Notes: generated by a model from the letters alone, not told the origin. Shown: positions 7,827 to 17,930, counted from the first letter of the stretch. The stretch is DNA of 56,510 nucleotides from Gaetbulibacter_A aestuarii (GCF_039537665.1 NZ_BAABAY010000008.1:1-56510), one strand, 5' to 3'. Translations and numbers: made by a program.

Positions 7827-8923
7827 TTTTTAGCTTTCAATAATTTCTCTACTTCGTTTACTATATCTTTCGTGGCATTCGCCAAAGCCAACTTTTTAAT
7901 ATTAATCCCTAAAGATTTTTGTTTTTCCGGAGATTGAATGAGGTTGCCGAATTTATTTTCAAAATCGGCATCCAGATCTTCTTCTTTAATAATTACTGCT
8001 GCATCATTTTTAACCAGCGCCATGGCATTTTTGGTTTGATGATCTTCCGCGACGTTAGGAGACGGAATAAAAATCACCGGTTTACCAACGATGCATAGCT
8101 CAGACACTGAACTTGCTCCTGCTCTTGAAATAATAATATCTGCTGCAGCGTATGCCAGATCCATGTTATTTAAAAACTCATATACCTGAACGTTATTTAC
8201 GTGGTTATACATTTTATACTGCTGGTAGTACAGTTTCCCGCACTGCCAAATGAGTTGTACATTATGGGTGTCGAAAAAATCCAGTTCTTTCTCTATGAGT
8301 TCATTGATGCGGCGCGCACCTAAACTACCACCAACGACCAAAACCGTATATTTTCCATGTTTTAACTTAAAGGCATCCTTTGCTTCTACTAATTTATCAG
8401 ATACCGACAACAACGTTTTACGAACAGGATTACCCGTTTTTATGAGTTTCTCCTTTGGAAAAAACCGCTCCAAATTGTCATAAGCCACACAAATTTTATT
8501 CGCTTTTTTTGCCAACAGTTTATTTGTTATACCCGGATAAGAATTTTGTTCCTGAATAAGTGTGGGGATGTGTTTCACATTGGCCACGTATAACAAGGGA
8601 CCACTAGCAAAACCACCAGTTCCGATGGCTACATCAGGTTTGAATTCCTTAACAATTTTATTAGCCTTCCATAAACTACTGATCAACTTAAAAGGAAACA
8701 TTAAGTTTTTTAAAGTAAGTTTTCGTTGGATACCCGAAATCCACAACCCTTTTATTTCATAACCGGATTGCGGCACTTTTTCCATTTCCATACGATCCTT
8801 TGCTCCAACAAACAAAAACTCAGCATCAGGGTAACGCGATTTTATTTCGTTAGCAATGGCGATCGCCGGATAAATATGTCCGCCGGTTCCCCCTCCTGAT
8901 AATATGACTTTATAATGACTCAT
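7823..8923 (-). CDS. murG: UDP-GlcNAc:lipid I N-acetylglucosaminyltransferase MurG
   Basis: MurG transfers GlcNAc from UDP-GlcNAc to lipid I, making lipid II on the inner face of the membrane. The N-terminal G loop GGGTGGH is at residues 10-16. A second glycine loop (VVGGSLGARR) lies near residue 197, and the donor-binding ISRAGASSVSEL near residue 264. Length 366 is typical. Start and stop overlap both neighbours by 1-4 bases, so expression is probably coupled to ftsW and murC. Confidence 0.98.
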   Translation of the reverse strand: MSHYKVILSGGGTGGHIYPAIAIANEIKSRYPDAEFLFVGAKDRMEMEKVPQSGYEIKGLWISGIQRKLTLKNLMFPFKLISSLWKANKIVKEFKPDVAIGTGGFASGPLLYVANVKHIPTLIQEQNSYPGITNKLLAKKANKICVAYDNLERFFPKEKLIKTGNPVRKTLLSVSDKLVEAKDAFKLKHGKYTVLVVGGSLGARRINELIEKELDFFDTHNVQLIWQCGKLYYQQYKMYNHVNNVQVYEFLNNMDLAYAAADIIISRAGASSVSELCIVGKPVIFIPSPNVAEDHQTKNAMALVKNDAAVIIKEEDLDADFENKFGNLIQSPEKQKSLGINIKKLALANATKDIVNEVEKLLKAKK

Positions 8924-10116
8924 TAAATGGCTTCCGATAAAATTTCCAGAGGATTTTCCTCTTGTAATTCACGTTCCTTTATCTCTTCGCGCTTCGCGCT
9001 AACACTTAAAATAATACCCAGGGCCAGGCAGGTCATCCAAATAGAGGTACCTCCACTACTAATTAATGGCAGGGTTTGTCCCGTTACCGGAAACAATTCT
9101 ACGGCAACTGCCATATTGATCATGGCCTGAAATACTATAGGCAATCCAACACCCAACACTAATAATTTTCCAAACATGGTATCGGCCTTTTGCGCCACAA
9201 TCACTACACGAAATAACAACCACATATATAAAATCATGATGGTTAACCCGCCAAGTAAACCATATTCTTCAATGATTATGGCGAAAATAAAATCGGATGA
9301 CGACTGTGGTAAGGCATGTTTCTGAATGCTCTTTCCCGGTCCTTTTCCCCAAATTTCACCGGAGGCAATCGCTATTTTGGCTTTTTCTATTTGATAATCA
9401 GCTTCCGTATCCTCGTGATTCGCATAATTTTTAATTCGGTTTTCCCAGGTAGTAACCTTTACGTTTAATGGGCCGGTAGTTAATTTTGCTACCATTACAA
9501 AAAACATCAAAGCTACCAGACCTGAACCCAGAATTACCGCTAAATAACGTATTGGATATCCGGCTAAGAATACCAGGATTGTAACCATTAAAAAGATGAT
9601 AGCTGCTGTTGAAAAGTTGGATGGTAATATTAATCCCAGAACCAAAAAAACCGGACACCACAAGGGCAATAGTGTTCCTTTGAATGTGATGGGTTTATCC
9701 TTTATTTTTGACATGTACCGCGCCACATAAACCATCAAAACTACGGATGCTAAAGTTGACGTTTGGAAGGTCATTCCAACGATGGGTATTTTGATCCAAC
9801 GGCTGGCACTGGCACCACCCATAACGGTTCCCTGTAACATGGTGATAACTAACAAAACTAAAACTACGGGAATCATTATGAGTGATAAGCCTTTAAAGTA
9901 CCGGTATGGAATTTTATGTACCATATACATTATGGAAAAGCCCAGAAATAAATGCATGAAATGTTTTAAGAAGGCAATAAACGTGTTGCCGTCGTAACGG
10001 CTGTATGCCAAATCGCTGGCCGCACTATAAACAGGCAAAAACGACAAAATAGCCAACAGCGCTACAATAGCCCAGATTAATCGGTCGCCTTTTATGTTTT
10101 TAAATACGGTTTGCAT
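8923..10116 (-). CDS. ftsW: SEDS peptidoglycan polymerase FtsW
   Basis: FtsW is a polytopic SEDS-family glycan polymerase of the divisome that works with the transpeptidase FtsI. Nine to ten hydrophobic helices are visible across 397 residues. The SEDS signatures are present: YQIEKAKIAIASGEIWGKGPG in the large extracellular loop (about 240-260), and near the C-terminus FPVTGQTLPLISSGG (residues 343-357). It overlaps murG by one base and lies 13 bases after murD. FtsW rather than RodA is chosen from its dcw position. Confidence 0.95.
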   Translation of the reverse strand: MQTVFKNIKGDRLIWAIVALLAILSFLPVYSAASDLAYSRYDGNTFIAFLKHFMHLFLGFSIMYMVHKIPYRYFKGLSLIMIPVVLVLLVITMLQGTVMGGASASRWIKIPIVGMTFQTSTLASVVLMVYVARYMSKIKDKPITFKGTLLPLWCPVFLVLGLILPSNFSTAAIIFLMVTILVFLAGYPIRYLAVILGSGLVALMFFVMVAKLTTGPLNVKVTTWENRIKNYANHEDTEADYQIEKAKIAIASGEIWGKGPGKSIQKHALPQSSSDFIFAIIIEEYGLLGGLTIMILYMWLLFRVVIVAQKADTMFGKLLVLGVGLPIVFQAMINMAVAVELFPVTGQTLPLISSGGTSIWMTCLALGIILSVSAKREEIKERELQEENPLEILSEAI

Positions 10117-10129
10117 TTATTGTAATTTT

Positions 10130-11461
10130 TTAAAGGTTCCTTACAGCTTCTTTGAATTGACGACCTCGGTCTTCATAATTTTCAAACAGGTCGAAACTGG
10201 CACAAGCAGGTGAAAGCAGTACATTATCGCCAGCTTCAGCAATCTTGTAAGCAATCTTTACAGCTTCACTCATAAATTGAGTTTCCACCATAACATCTAC
10301 CATTCCACCAAAAGTGTCCATCAATTTTTCGTTATCAACACCAAGACAAATAATTGCTTTTACTTTTTCATTAATAAATGGAAATAATTCTTCATAATTA
10401 TTTCCTTTATCAACACCGCCCACAATCCAAACCGTTGGTGCATCCATACTTTCTAAAGCATAGTAAGTAGCATTGACGTTGGTTGCCTTAGAGTCGTTGA
10501 TGTATTGTACTCTGTTTATTTTTAGTACATTTTCCAGACGATGCTCAACCCCGTGAAAGTTTTCTAAACTCTCTCGAATAGTCTGCTTTCGAATTTTAAG
10601 TAAATGAGCCACAGTTGATGCGGCCATGGCATTTTTAAGGTTGTGCTGTCCTTCTAGTGTAACGTTGCTTGTTGGCATAATTAATTGGCTATTATTGATT
10701 GTTATTTTTATATTTTCATTTTCAATACACGCGCCTTGTTCTATTATTTTTTTTAATGAAAAAGGCAATAATGTTGATTGTACGGGGTGATCTTCCAAAT
10801 GTTTTACGATTACCGGATCATCGGCATCATAAATGAAAAAATCATCTTTCGTTTGATTCTCTGCAATTCGGAATTTAGATGCGATATAATTTTCAAATTT
10901 GTAATCATAGCGATCTAAATGATCTGGTGTGATGTTTAGCAACACGGCAATTTTTGGTTTAAAATCAACAATGTCATCCAACTGAAAACTACTAATCTCC
11001 AAAACATAGTTTTCGTAATCCTTTTCTAAAACCTGTTTCGCAAAACTATCGCCGATGTTACCCGCCAACCCTACATTCAATTCCTGATTCAGAATATGAT
11101 GCGTTAAAGTTGCCGTTGTGGTTTTACCATTACTTCCGGTAATGCCCACTATGGTCGCATCCGTATAACGCGCCGCAAATTCGATCTCAGAAACAATTTG
11201 AATACCGTGTTCCTTTATTTTTTGAACCATTGGCACTTTATCCGGAATACCAGGGCTTTTCATCACGAGATCAGCATTTAAAATCTTAGGTTCCGTATGC
11301 TGTTCCTCCTCCCATGCAATCTCATTATGTTCAAGAACGTGCTTGTATTTATCTTTTATTTTTCCCTTATCGGAAACAAAAACGTCGTAGCCTTTCGCTT
11401 GTCCTAAAAGTGCCGTTCCCACACCACTTTCTCCGCCTCCAAGTACCACTAAACGCTTCAT
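10130..11461 (-). CDS. murD: UDP-N-acetylmuramoyl-L-alanine--D-glutamate ligase MurD
   Basis: MurD adds D-glutamate to UDP-MurNAc-L-Ala. The N-terminal dinucleotide-fold region begins MKRLVVLGGGESG. The ATP-binding loop GSNGKTTT is at 109-116, the central region has NITPDHLDRY (about 197-206), and the C-terminal domain has NDSKATN and SPACASFDLFENYEDRG. It is 443 residues, a usual length. It lies 44 bases after mraY and 13 bases before ftsW. Confidence 0.98.
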   Translation of the reverse strand: MKRLVVLGGGESGVGTALLGQAKGYDVFVSDKGKIKDKYKHVLEHNEIAWEEEQHTEPKILNADLVMKSPGIPDKVPMVQKIKEHGIQIVSEIEFAARYTDATIVGITGSNGKTTTATLTHHILNQELNVGLAGNIGDSFAKQVLEKDYENYVLEISSFQLDDIVDFKPKIAVLLNITPDHLDRYDYKFENYIASKFRIAENQTKDDFFIYDADDPVIVKHLEDHPVQSTLLPFSLKKIIEQGACIENENIKITINNSQLIMPTSNVTLEGQHNLKNAMAASTVAHLLKIRKQTIRESLENFHGVEHRLENVLKINRVQYINDSKATNVNATYYALESMDAPTVWIVGGVDKGNNYEELFPFINEKVKAIICLGVDNEKLMDTFGGMVDVMVETQFMSEAVKIAYKIAEAGDNVLLSPACASFDLFENYEDRGRQFKEAVRNL

Positions 11462-11505
11462 TTATATATTTTTTTAATTCCGCTAAAGCGGAGAAAACTA
11501 ATCGT

Positions 11506-12750
11506 TTACCTAATTTTTAAGGTCACTATCGATAGGATCGCCAGTAAAATCCCCACGATCCAAAAGCGGGTTACGATTTTACTTTCGTGATATCCCAATT
11601 TTTGATAATGATGATGTAAAGGCGACATTTTGAAAATGCGTCTGCCTTCACCAAACTTTTTCTTAGTGTATTTAAACCAACTTACCTGCATCACCACTGA
11701 AAGATTTTCCGCCAGGAAGATCCCGCACAACACCGGAATTAGTAATTCTTTACGAACTGCAATCGCGATCACAGCAATAATGCCACCAATGGTTAAACTC
11801 CCTGTATCACCCATAAATACTTGTGCCGGAAAGGCGTTGTACCATAAAAATCCAATAAGCGCCCCTACAAAAGCGGCAATGTAAATGGTGATCTCACCCA
11901 CATTTGGGATGTACATGATGTTCAGGTAATCTGAAAAGTCGATACGACCGGAGACGAATGTAAATATCCCAAGTGTCAGTACAACAATAGCAGAGGAACC
12001 GGCTGCCAGGCCATCTATACCATCTGTTAAATTGGCGCCGTTCGACACGGCCGTGATGATGAAAATGGCGATTAAAATGAACACCACCCAGGAATATTTT
12101 TTAAGTTCAGGACTTATCCATGTTATAAGTTTCGAGTAATCGAACTCATTATTCTTTACAAAAGGAATGGTTGTTTTTGTTGATTTGGTTTCTTCAACTT
12201 TAAATAATTTGGAAGGCGAAATTTCGGGATTGTTTTCCAACAATTCTTGTTGCTGCGCTTGAGGTAATTTCTCCTTGATCACCACATCTTCGTGGAAGAA
12301 TAACGTTAACCCTACAATAAGTCCGAGCACCACCTGACCCATCACTTTAAAACGCCCTTTTAAACCTTCTTTATCATTCTTGAATTTTTTGATATAATCA
12401 TCCATGAAGCCAATAACTCCCATCCATAAAGTGGTCACGATAAGCAAGATGATATAGATGTTCTCTAATTTTGAAAGTAAAACCACAGGGATAAGCGTGG
12501 CTAAAATAATAATGAGACCACCCATCGTTGGAGTTCCGGCTTTTTCAGCCTGACCTTCCAAACCGAGATCGCGAATGGTTTCACCCATTTGCTTTTTTTG
12601 TAGAAAACGAATGATGCGTTTACCATAAATCGTAGAAATAAGTAATGCCAAGATCATGGCCATAGCTGCTCTAAAACTGATAAAGCCAAAAAGCGAGGCG
12701 CCCGGAAATTGAAATTCTTTTTCTAAATATTCGAATAGGTAATACAACAT
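11506..12750 (-). CDS. mraY: Phospho-N-acetylmuramoyl-pentapeptide transferase MraY
   Basis: This integral membrane enzyme couples UDP-MurNAc-pentapeptide to undecaprenyl phosphate to make lipid I. About ten membrane helices are visible. Signature motifs are GTPTMGGLII, MGVIGFMDDYIKKF, NLTDGIDGLAAG, FMGDTGSLTIGG and the HHHYQKLG near the C-terminus. At 414 residues it is about 50 longer than E. coli MraY. The excess is a charged segment near residues 160-215 (NNPEISPSKLFKVEETKS and following), placed between two membrane helices. Its start codon is adjacent to the murE stop with a 1-base overlap. Confidence 0.98.
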   Translation of the reverse strand: MLYYLFEYLEKEFQFPGASLFGFISFRAAMAMILALLISTIYGKRIIRFLQKKQMGETIRDLGLEGQAEKAGTPTMGGLIIILATLIPVVLLSKLENIYIILLIVTTLWMGVIGFMDDYIKKFKNDKEGLKGRFKVMGQVVLGLIVGLTLFFHEDVVIKEKLPQAQQQELLENNPEISPSKLFKVEETKSTKTTIPFVKNNEFDYSKLITWISPELKKYSWVVFILIAIFIITAVSNGANLTDGIDGLAAGSSAIVVLTLGIFTFVSGRIDFSDYLNIMYIPNVGEITIYIAAFVGALIGFLWYNAFPAQVFMGDTGSLTIGGIIAVIAIAVRKELLIPVLCGIFLAENLSVVMQVSWFKYTKKKFGEGRRIFKMSPLHHHYQKLGYHESKIVTRFWIVGILLAILSIVTLKIR

Positions 12751-14213
12751 TATTTTTGCATTTGTTTTAAAAATTCTTGAACGATCTTAAAATCATCGAA
12801 ATCAAAGCGTTCCCCATTGATCTCCTGATAGGTCTCATGGCCTTTTCCGGCGATGAGTATAATATCTTCCGGATTCGCCATTTGGCAAGCCGTTTTGATC
12901 GCCTGACGTCTATCCGTTATTGTTAATGTCTTTTTAAAATGTTGGGGTTCCACGCCAGCCTCAATATCTCTCAGGATAGCTTCGGGGTCTTCTGTTCTTG
13001 GATTATCACTAGTAAAGATGACTTTTGAACTCAAAGCTGAAGCGATATGTCCCATTTTCGGACGTTTGGTTTTATCACGATCACCACCACAACCCACAAC
13101 AGTTATCAAAGTTTCGTTCTTAGTACGGATACTATTTACTGTTTCCAGTACATTTTTTAAGGCATCCGGTGTGTGTGCGTAATCCACAATAGCCGTGATC
13201 TTATCATCGGAGATCACATATTGAAAACGGCCACTAACGGTTTCCAGATCACTTATCAATCGCAGGATCTCTTCTTTTCCAAGTCCGAGTAATTCAGCCG
13301 TTCCATAAACTGCAAGAATATTATAGGCATTAAAATTTCCGATAAGTCGCGTCCATACCTCACTATCGTTCACTTTAAGTAAGAGCCCGCTTAATTGATT
13401 TTCTAATATCTGCGCTCTGTAATCCGCATAACTTTTTAACCCATAAGTAAATGTCTTCGCTTTGGTATTTTGAAGCATGAAGGAACCATTTTTATCATCG
13501 CTATTTGTTAAGGCAAAAGCGCTTGGAGGTAAACCATCAAAAAATGATTTTTTAACATTTCGATACTCCGCGAAGGTTTTGTGATAATCTAAATGATCGT
13601 GCGTAATATTGGTAAATATACCTCCGGCGAAGTGTAATCCCAAGGTTCGGTTTTGATGAATACCATGCGAACTCACTTCCATAAAGCAAAACTCTACTCC
13701 TGCATCATTCATTTGTTTTAAATGACTATTGATGGTAATGGAATCCGGTGTCGTATGGGTTGCTTTTAGTTCTTTATTGTCAATCAGTACCTTAACGGTA
13801 GAAAGTAAACCAACCTTAAATCCGGCCTTTTTGAACAACTGATATAGAAGGCTTGCTACAGTTGTTTTTCCGTTAGTTCCTGTAACACCAACCAGTTTCA
13901 AATTCTCTGAAGGATTTCCATAAAAATTGGAGGCCATTATTGCCAAAGCTTTGCTGGAATCTTCTACCTCAACATATGTTATTCCCGTTTCCAGATCTTT
14001 AGGTAAGGTTTCACATACAATAGCAAGAGCGCCATTGTTTATCGCCGTATTAATATAATCATGACCATCAGCTACCTGACCCCGAACCGCCACAAACACA
14101 TCACCTTTTTCCACTTTTCTGGAGTCGAAATGCAGGTTCTTTACCGAAATACCGGTAGCGCCTTTAACAGCGTTCAGGTTAACCTTATATAATATGTCTT
14201 TAAGTTCTATCAC
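12750..14213 (-). CDS. murE: UDP-MurNAc-L-Ala-D-Glu--meso-diaminopimelate ligase MurE
   Basis: MurE adds the third residue of the stem peptide. The ATP loop GTNGKTT is at 112-118, and THTTPDS plus NITHDHLDYH mark the substrate domain. The C-terminal domain contains DNPRTEDP, the DNPR motif associated with meso-diaminopimelate rather than lysine, so DAP-type peptidoglycan is predicted. Length 487 is normal. The start is a GTG at 14213, whose GTGA overlaps the ftsI stop by 4 bases. Confidence 0.97.
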   Translation of the reverse strand: MIELKDILYKVNLNAVKGATGISVKNLHFDSRKVEKGDVFVAVRGQVADGHDYINTAINNGALAIVCETLPKDLETGITYVEVEDSSKALAIMASNFYGNPSENLKLVGVTGTNGKTTVASLLYQLFKKAGFKVGLLSTVKVLIDNKELKATHTTPDSITINSHLKQMNDAGVEFCFMEVSSHGIHQNRTLGLHFAGGIFTNITHDHLDYHKTFAEYRNVKKSFFDGLPPSAFALTNSDDKNGSFMLQNTKAKTFTYGLKSYADYRAQILENQLSGLLLKVNDSEVWTRLIGNFNAYNILAVYGTAELLGLGKEEILRLISDLETVSGRFQYVISDDKITAIVDYAHTPDALKNVLETVNSIRTKNETLITVVGCGGDRDKTKRPKMGHIASALSSKVIFTSDNPRTEDPEAILRDIEAGVEPQHFKKTLTITDRRQAIKTACQMANPEDIILIAGKGHETYQEINGERFDFDDFKIVQEFLKQMQK

Positions 14214-16216
14214 GATGCTTTTAATACAACAGTTTGATTCTTTTTTAATTTTTGAAAGGCTGTAACCGATTGTTCTTTTACAATACCTCCGCCCTGAAGA
14301 TTTACCTTCACCGGAACATCCATATTTTCCAAAAGCGCGACAGCATCCATAGCCGGTAAGCCTACGAGATCCGGCATTACCGTTTTGAAATTATTTGCAG
14401 TATCGTAATACTGCTCATATTGTTTTTCGGCTTCAGCTGTTTTCACCTCTAAAGATTCCACCTCATCAATATTGGGTGTATCGATAAAAATCTTATGTGC
14501 TATTTTTCTAAAAACAGGCCCTGACACATCCGCGCCGTAATAGCCTTTCTCAACACTTGGTTTGTACACCACTACGATGCAGGAATACTTTGGGTTTTCA
14601 GCAGGAAAATACCCTGTAAACGAAGATATGTAGCGCTTATTCTCGCTCCAGTCTTTCATCCAATATTCTGTTCTGGCCGTGCCCGTTTTACCGGCCATAG
14701 AAAAATATTTCGAGTACAAGGACTTTCCGGTACCACGCTCTACCACATGTTTTAAAATATCCCTGATCTCTTTTAAAGTTTCATCAGAACATATTTTATT
14801 ATCTATAACCTCCTTGTCTATGGTCTCAACCTCATCATTGAGTTCCTTCACTTTTTTTATAAAGCGTGGTTTTACCATCACCCCATTATTCGCTATCGCA
14901 TTGTAAAAGGTTAAGATTTGTAATGGTGTTAATTTTAAATTGTAACCATAGGCAATAGATGGTAAAGCATTTTTACTCCATATTTTATCTCCAGGTTCTG
15001 GTATTTCTGGTTTACCTTCACCAATAATTGGTAAACCTAAAGGATCATTTAAATGCCAATCCTTTAAATGATTTATGAATTTATTGGGTGTTTTGGAATA
15101 TGCATCATCAATTATGGTAGCCATACCCACATTCGAAGATTCTTCCAACACACGTGCTGCCGAAATTTTTCCATTACCATGTGTATCTCTTACAGGGCGT
15201 CCATAAAACACTTTATAGCCTTTTCCGGTATCAACCACGGTAGATGTATCTACTACTTTATCTTCCAAAGCAGCCATTAAAGCAATGGTTTTAAAGGTAG
15301 AACCGGGCTCCTGGCTCTCTCCTACTGCATAATTTAAACGCTCATAGTACAGTCCGTTTTTATTTCTACCCAAATTAGAGATCGCTTTAATCTCGCCGGT
15401 CTTAGTTTCCATCACTACCACACAACCATGATCCGCTTCGTATTTATCGAGTTGTTCTAATAAGGCATGATGTGCGATATCCTGAATATTTACATCAATA
15501 GTTGTATAAACATCATAGCCATCCTGAGGTTCCACCTGGTTATAATCAGTAAGTGGTTTCCATTTGTTCGGACCAATTTTTTGCATCCAACGCTTTCCAT
15601 CGGTACCACTCAAATATTTTACACCAAAGGCACCATCAATTCCGGGACGGGTTACATTACCGTCGTCGTCTTCACGCTCATAACCAATGGTTCGTCGTGC
15701 CATGGCTCCCATGGGATATTCTCGTTTGGTAGTTTGCTGAACAATGAGTCCTCCGGGGATTGCTCCACGATTCAATAATGGAAAGTTTCTGATACGCAAA
15801 TAATCAGAGTAACTTAAATTTCGTTCCAAAAGCACATATTGGTTCTTATTAGCGCGGGCTTTACGAATTTTTCTTTCAAAATATTTCGAAGCTTTGCCGC
15901 TATAATCAGAAAGCGAATCACACAACCCTCTGATGTTCATTTCGAAAAGATCGGTAGAGGAAACTACAGGATCGATAGCGATGTCATATTTTGGTATCGA
16001 CGTTGCCAACAGGCTACCGTCAGAAGCATACAGGTTGCCGCGATTGGCCGGAATGGTCACGTTTTTAATATCCGTTTGTTCCACCATAGCGCGATACTTA
16101 TCGCCTTGCAGGAACTGAATATTAACCAGCTTGAAAATTACCGCTAAACCGAAGACAAACATACAGCCTGCTATAAAATACAATCGGTTTAATATGCCTT
16201 TTTCGTTTACTGCCAA
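14210..16216 (-). CDS. ftsI: Division transpeptidase FtsI (class B PBP, PBP3-like) with C-terminal PASTA domain
   Basis: FtsI cross-links septal peptidoglycan together with FtsW. It has a single N-terminal membrane helix (about residues 11-30), a pedestal/dimerisation region (about 55-220) and a penicillin-binding transpeptidase domain. The catalytic motifs are STFK at 306-309 (nucleophile Ser306), SSN at 360-362 and KTG at 510-512. A PASTA domain closes the protein (about 610-668). The only start that keeps the membrane helix is TTG at 16216. It follows the small ftsL-like gene by 9 bases and overlaps murE by 4. Length 668 is typical of Bacteroidetes FtsI with PASTA. Confidence 0.96.
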   Translation of the reverse strand: MAVNEKGILNRLYFIAGCMFVFGLAVIFKLVNIQFLQGDKYRAMVEQTDIKNVTIPANRGNLYASDGSLLATSIPKYDIAIDPVVSSTDLFEMNIRGLCDSLSDYSGKASKYFERKIRKARANKNQYVLLERNLSYSDYLRIRNFPLLNRGAIPGGLIVQQTTKREYPMGAMARRTIGYEREDDDGNVTRPGIDGAFGVKYLSGTDGKRWMQKIGPNKWKPLTDYNQVEPQDGYDVYTTIDVNIQDIAHHALLEQLDKYEADHGCVVVMETKTGEIKAISNLGRNKNGLYYERLNYAVGESQEPGSTFKTIALMAALEDKVVDTSTVVDTGKGYKVFYGRPVRDTHGNGKISAARVLEESSNVGMATIIDDAYSKTPNKFINHLKDWHLNDPLGLPIIGEGKPEIPEPGDKIWSKNALPSIAYGYNLKLTPLQILTFYNAIANNGVMVKPRFIKKVKELNDEVETIDKEVIDNKICSDETLKEIRDILKHVVERGTGKSLYSKYFSMAGKTGTARTEYWMKDWSENKRYISSFTGYFPAENPKYSCIVVVYKPSVEKGYYGADVSGPVFRKIAHKIFIDTPNIDEVESLEVKTAEAEKQYEQYYDTANNFKTVMPDLVGLPAMDAVALLENMDVPVKVNLQGGGIVKEQSVTAFQKLKKNQTVVLKAS

Positions 16217-16225
16217 GGGTTTGGT

Positions 16226-16543
16226 TTATTGTTTTGATTTAACGATTATTCTTTTGGGCGGAATCTCTGAGGGCGATAAGCCTTTGTCTTTCATTTTCTG
16301 AACGATGTTCGATTCCATCTTTAATTTCATGAGTCGGGATCGTCCATCGAGAAAAGCCGATCGCAGTTCCTTAACCTCTTCTTTCAAGCGCGCTATCTCA
16401 TAAACTTTCTTATCGGCGCTATGCGAACTTGCGATCATAATAAGCGCCAGAATAGATAGGAATATGATAAAACGCCAATTTTTAAAGGAGTCATCGCTCA
16501 CTAAAAATGTTCCGCGTAATATGTTATAGATCCCTTTTTTCAT
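16226..16543 (-). CDS. ftsL: FtsL-like small divisome protein
   Basis: This is a bitopic protein of 105 residues with one membrane helix at about 27-41 (IFLSILALIMIASSH). A short heptad-like segment (about 48-85) follows, rich in Glu, Lys and Leu. That layout, with a cytoplasmic N-terminus, one helix and a periplasmic coiled coil, is characteristic of FtsL. The assignment rests mainly on layout and on its place between rsmH and ftsI, since FtsL sequences diverge greatly. It starts one base after the rsmH stop. Confidence 0.8.
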   Translation of the reverse strand: MKKGIYNILRGTFLVSDDSFKNWRFIIFLSILALIMIASSHSADKKVYEIARLKEEVKELRSAFLDGRSRLMKLKMESNIVQKMKDKGLSPSEIPPKRIIVKSKQ

Positions 16544-17452
16544 TTAGAGTTTTTCCGCTATGCGAAGTTTAGCACTTCGCGCTCTATTATTTTCTTTTAT
16601 TTCTTCTGCCGAAGGCACAATCAATCCATTTACTTTTTTAAGAGGTACTTCAAAATTTCCAAATACATCACGTACCGGTTCACCTTCAAACAAGCCATTT
16701 CTGATAAAACGTTTTACCAACCGATCTTCCAGCGAGTGATAAGAAATGACACTCAGTCTTCCGCCTTTTACTAAAACCTCAGGTGTTTGCTGTAAGAACT
16801 CTTTCAAGGCTTCGATCTCCTGATTTACCTCAATACGGATCGCCTGATATATCTGAGCCAGAACTTTATTCTCATGCCGCGGTGGCAAAAACTTTTTTAA
16901 TACGGCCTTTAATTGTTCCGAGGTTTCAATGGGTTGTTCTTGTCTTGCTGCTACGATAAGTCTGGCCATGGCCGGAGCAGATCGCAATTCGCCATATTGA
17001 TAGAACACCCGTTTTAGATCAGCTTCCTCATAATCATTTATGACATTGTAAGCAGACAATTTGCTTTCCTGATTCATCCGCATATCCAATTTAGCTTCAA
17101 AGCGTGTTGAAAAACCACGTTCGGCAACATCAAACTGATGTGAAGACACACCAAAATCAGCTAGAATTCCATCTACTTGTTTCACACCGTAAAACCTCAA
17201 AAAACGTTTTAAGAATCTGAAATTTTCATTGATCAGTGTAAAACGATCGTCATCAATAGTATTTTCAAGAGCGTCCAGATCCTGATCAAAAGCGAATAAT
17301 TTTCCGCCTTCACCAAGACGTTTCAATATTTCTTTACTATGACCGCCACCGCCAAAAGTTACATCCACATAAATTCCGTCAGGCTTAATATTCAAACCAT
17401 CAACAGTCTCTTTAAGTAGTACCGGATTATGATATTCCATCGTCATCATCAT
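16544..17452 (-). CDS. rsmH: 16S rRNA (cytosine1402-N4)-methyltransferase RsmH
   Basis: RsmH (formerly MraW) methylates N4 of C1402 in 16S rRNA using S-adenosylmethionine. The SAM-binding motif DVTFGGGGHSKEIL is near residues 29-42. ADFGVSSHQFD, RMN and the C-terminal SYHSLEDRLVKRF are family hallmarks. There is a run of possible ATG starts at 17452, 17449, 17446 and 17440; the one at 17440 (MEYHNPVLL) aligns best with homologues. The gene overlaps the end of mraZ by 14-26 bases depending on start. Confidence 0.97.
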   Translation of the reverse strand: MMMTMEYHNPVLLKETVDGLNIKPDGIYVDVTFGGGGHSKEILKRLGEGGKLFAFDQDLDALENTIDDDRFTLINENFRFLKRFLRFYGVKQVDGILADFGVSSHQFDVAERGFSTRFEAKLDMRMNQESKLSAYNVINDYEEADLKRVFYQYGELRSAPAMARLIVAARQEQPIETSEQLKAVLKKFLPPRHENKVLAQIYQAIRIEVNQEIEALKEFLQQTPEVLVKGGRLSVISYHSLEDRLVKRFIRNGLFEGEPVRDVFGNFEVPLKKVNGLIVPSAEEIKENNRARSAKLRIAEKL

Positions 17453-17897
17453 CTTGTCCCATTACTTCTTCGGCCAGATCAGCAAAATCCAATGCGGCGT
17501 CATCTATAGCTTGTTCATAAAGATCCTTATCCCAGATCTCGATAATGTTTATTGCCGAAGCCACCACAATATTTTTTGTGATACTGGCAAACACCGTAAG
17601 ATCTTTAGGAATAAGTAAGCGTCCGTTTACATCAACCTCTACCATTTTAACACCTGCTGTAAAGCGACGAATAAAATCGTTGTTCTTTTTCTTGAAGCGG
17701 TTGAGCTTGTTCATTTTTTGCATTAACACCTGCCATTCGCCCATGGGATATAATTCCAAACATTTTTGAAATACCGAACGACGCAACACAAAACCATCCT
17801 GTAAAATGGGAGATAGTTGCTTTTTGAGTGCCACAGGCATCATGAGTCTGCCCTTTGCATCTACTTTGCATTCGTATGTTCCTGTTAATAAATCCAC
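17427..17897 (-). CDS. mraZ: Transcriptional regulator MraZ
   Basis: MraZ is the DNA-binding regulator of the dcw cluster and binds tandem repeats in its own promoter. The two SpoVT/AbrB-type halves are visible: GTYECKVDAKGRLMMP (about residues 6-21) and VEVDVNGRLLIP (about 85-96), each with the conserved xxGR turn. The tail is a short Asp run. The start is a GTG at 17897, which places the first AbrB motif at the family's normal distance from the N-terminus; the first internal ATG would destroy it. It leads the operon and is preceded by a -7 element and three MraZ-type boxes. Confidence 0.96.
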   Translation of the reverse strand: MDLLTGTYECKVDAKGRLMMPVALKKQLSPILQDGFVLRRSVFQKCLELYPMGEWQVLMQKMNKLNRFKKKNNDFIRRFTAGVKMVEVDVNGRLLIPKDLTVFASITKNIVVASAINIIEIWDKDLYEQAIDDAALDFADLAEEVMGQDDDDDGIS

Positions 17898-17930
17898 AAG
17901 TGGTTTGCCAGCCTTAAAGTGTTAATGATT

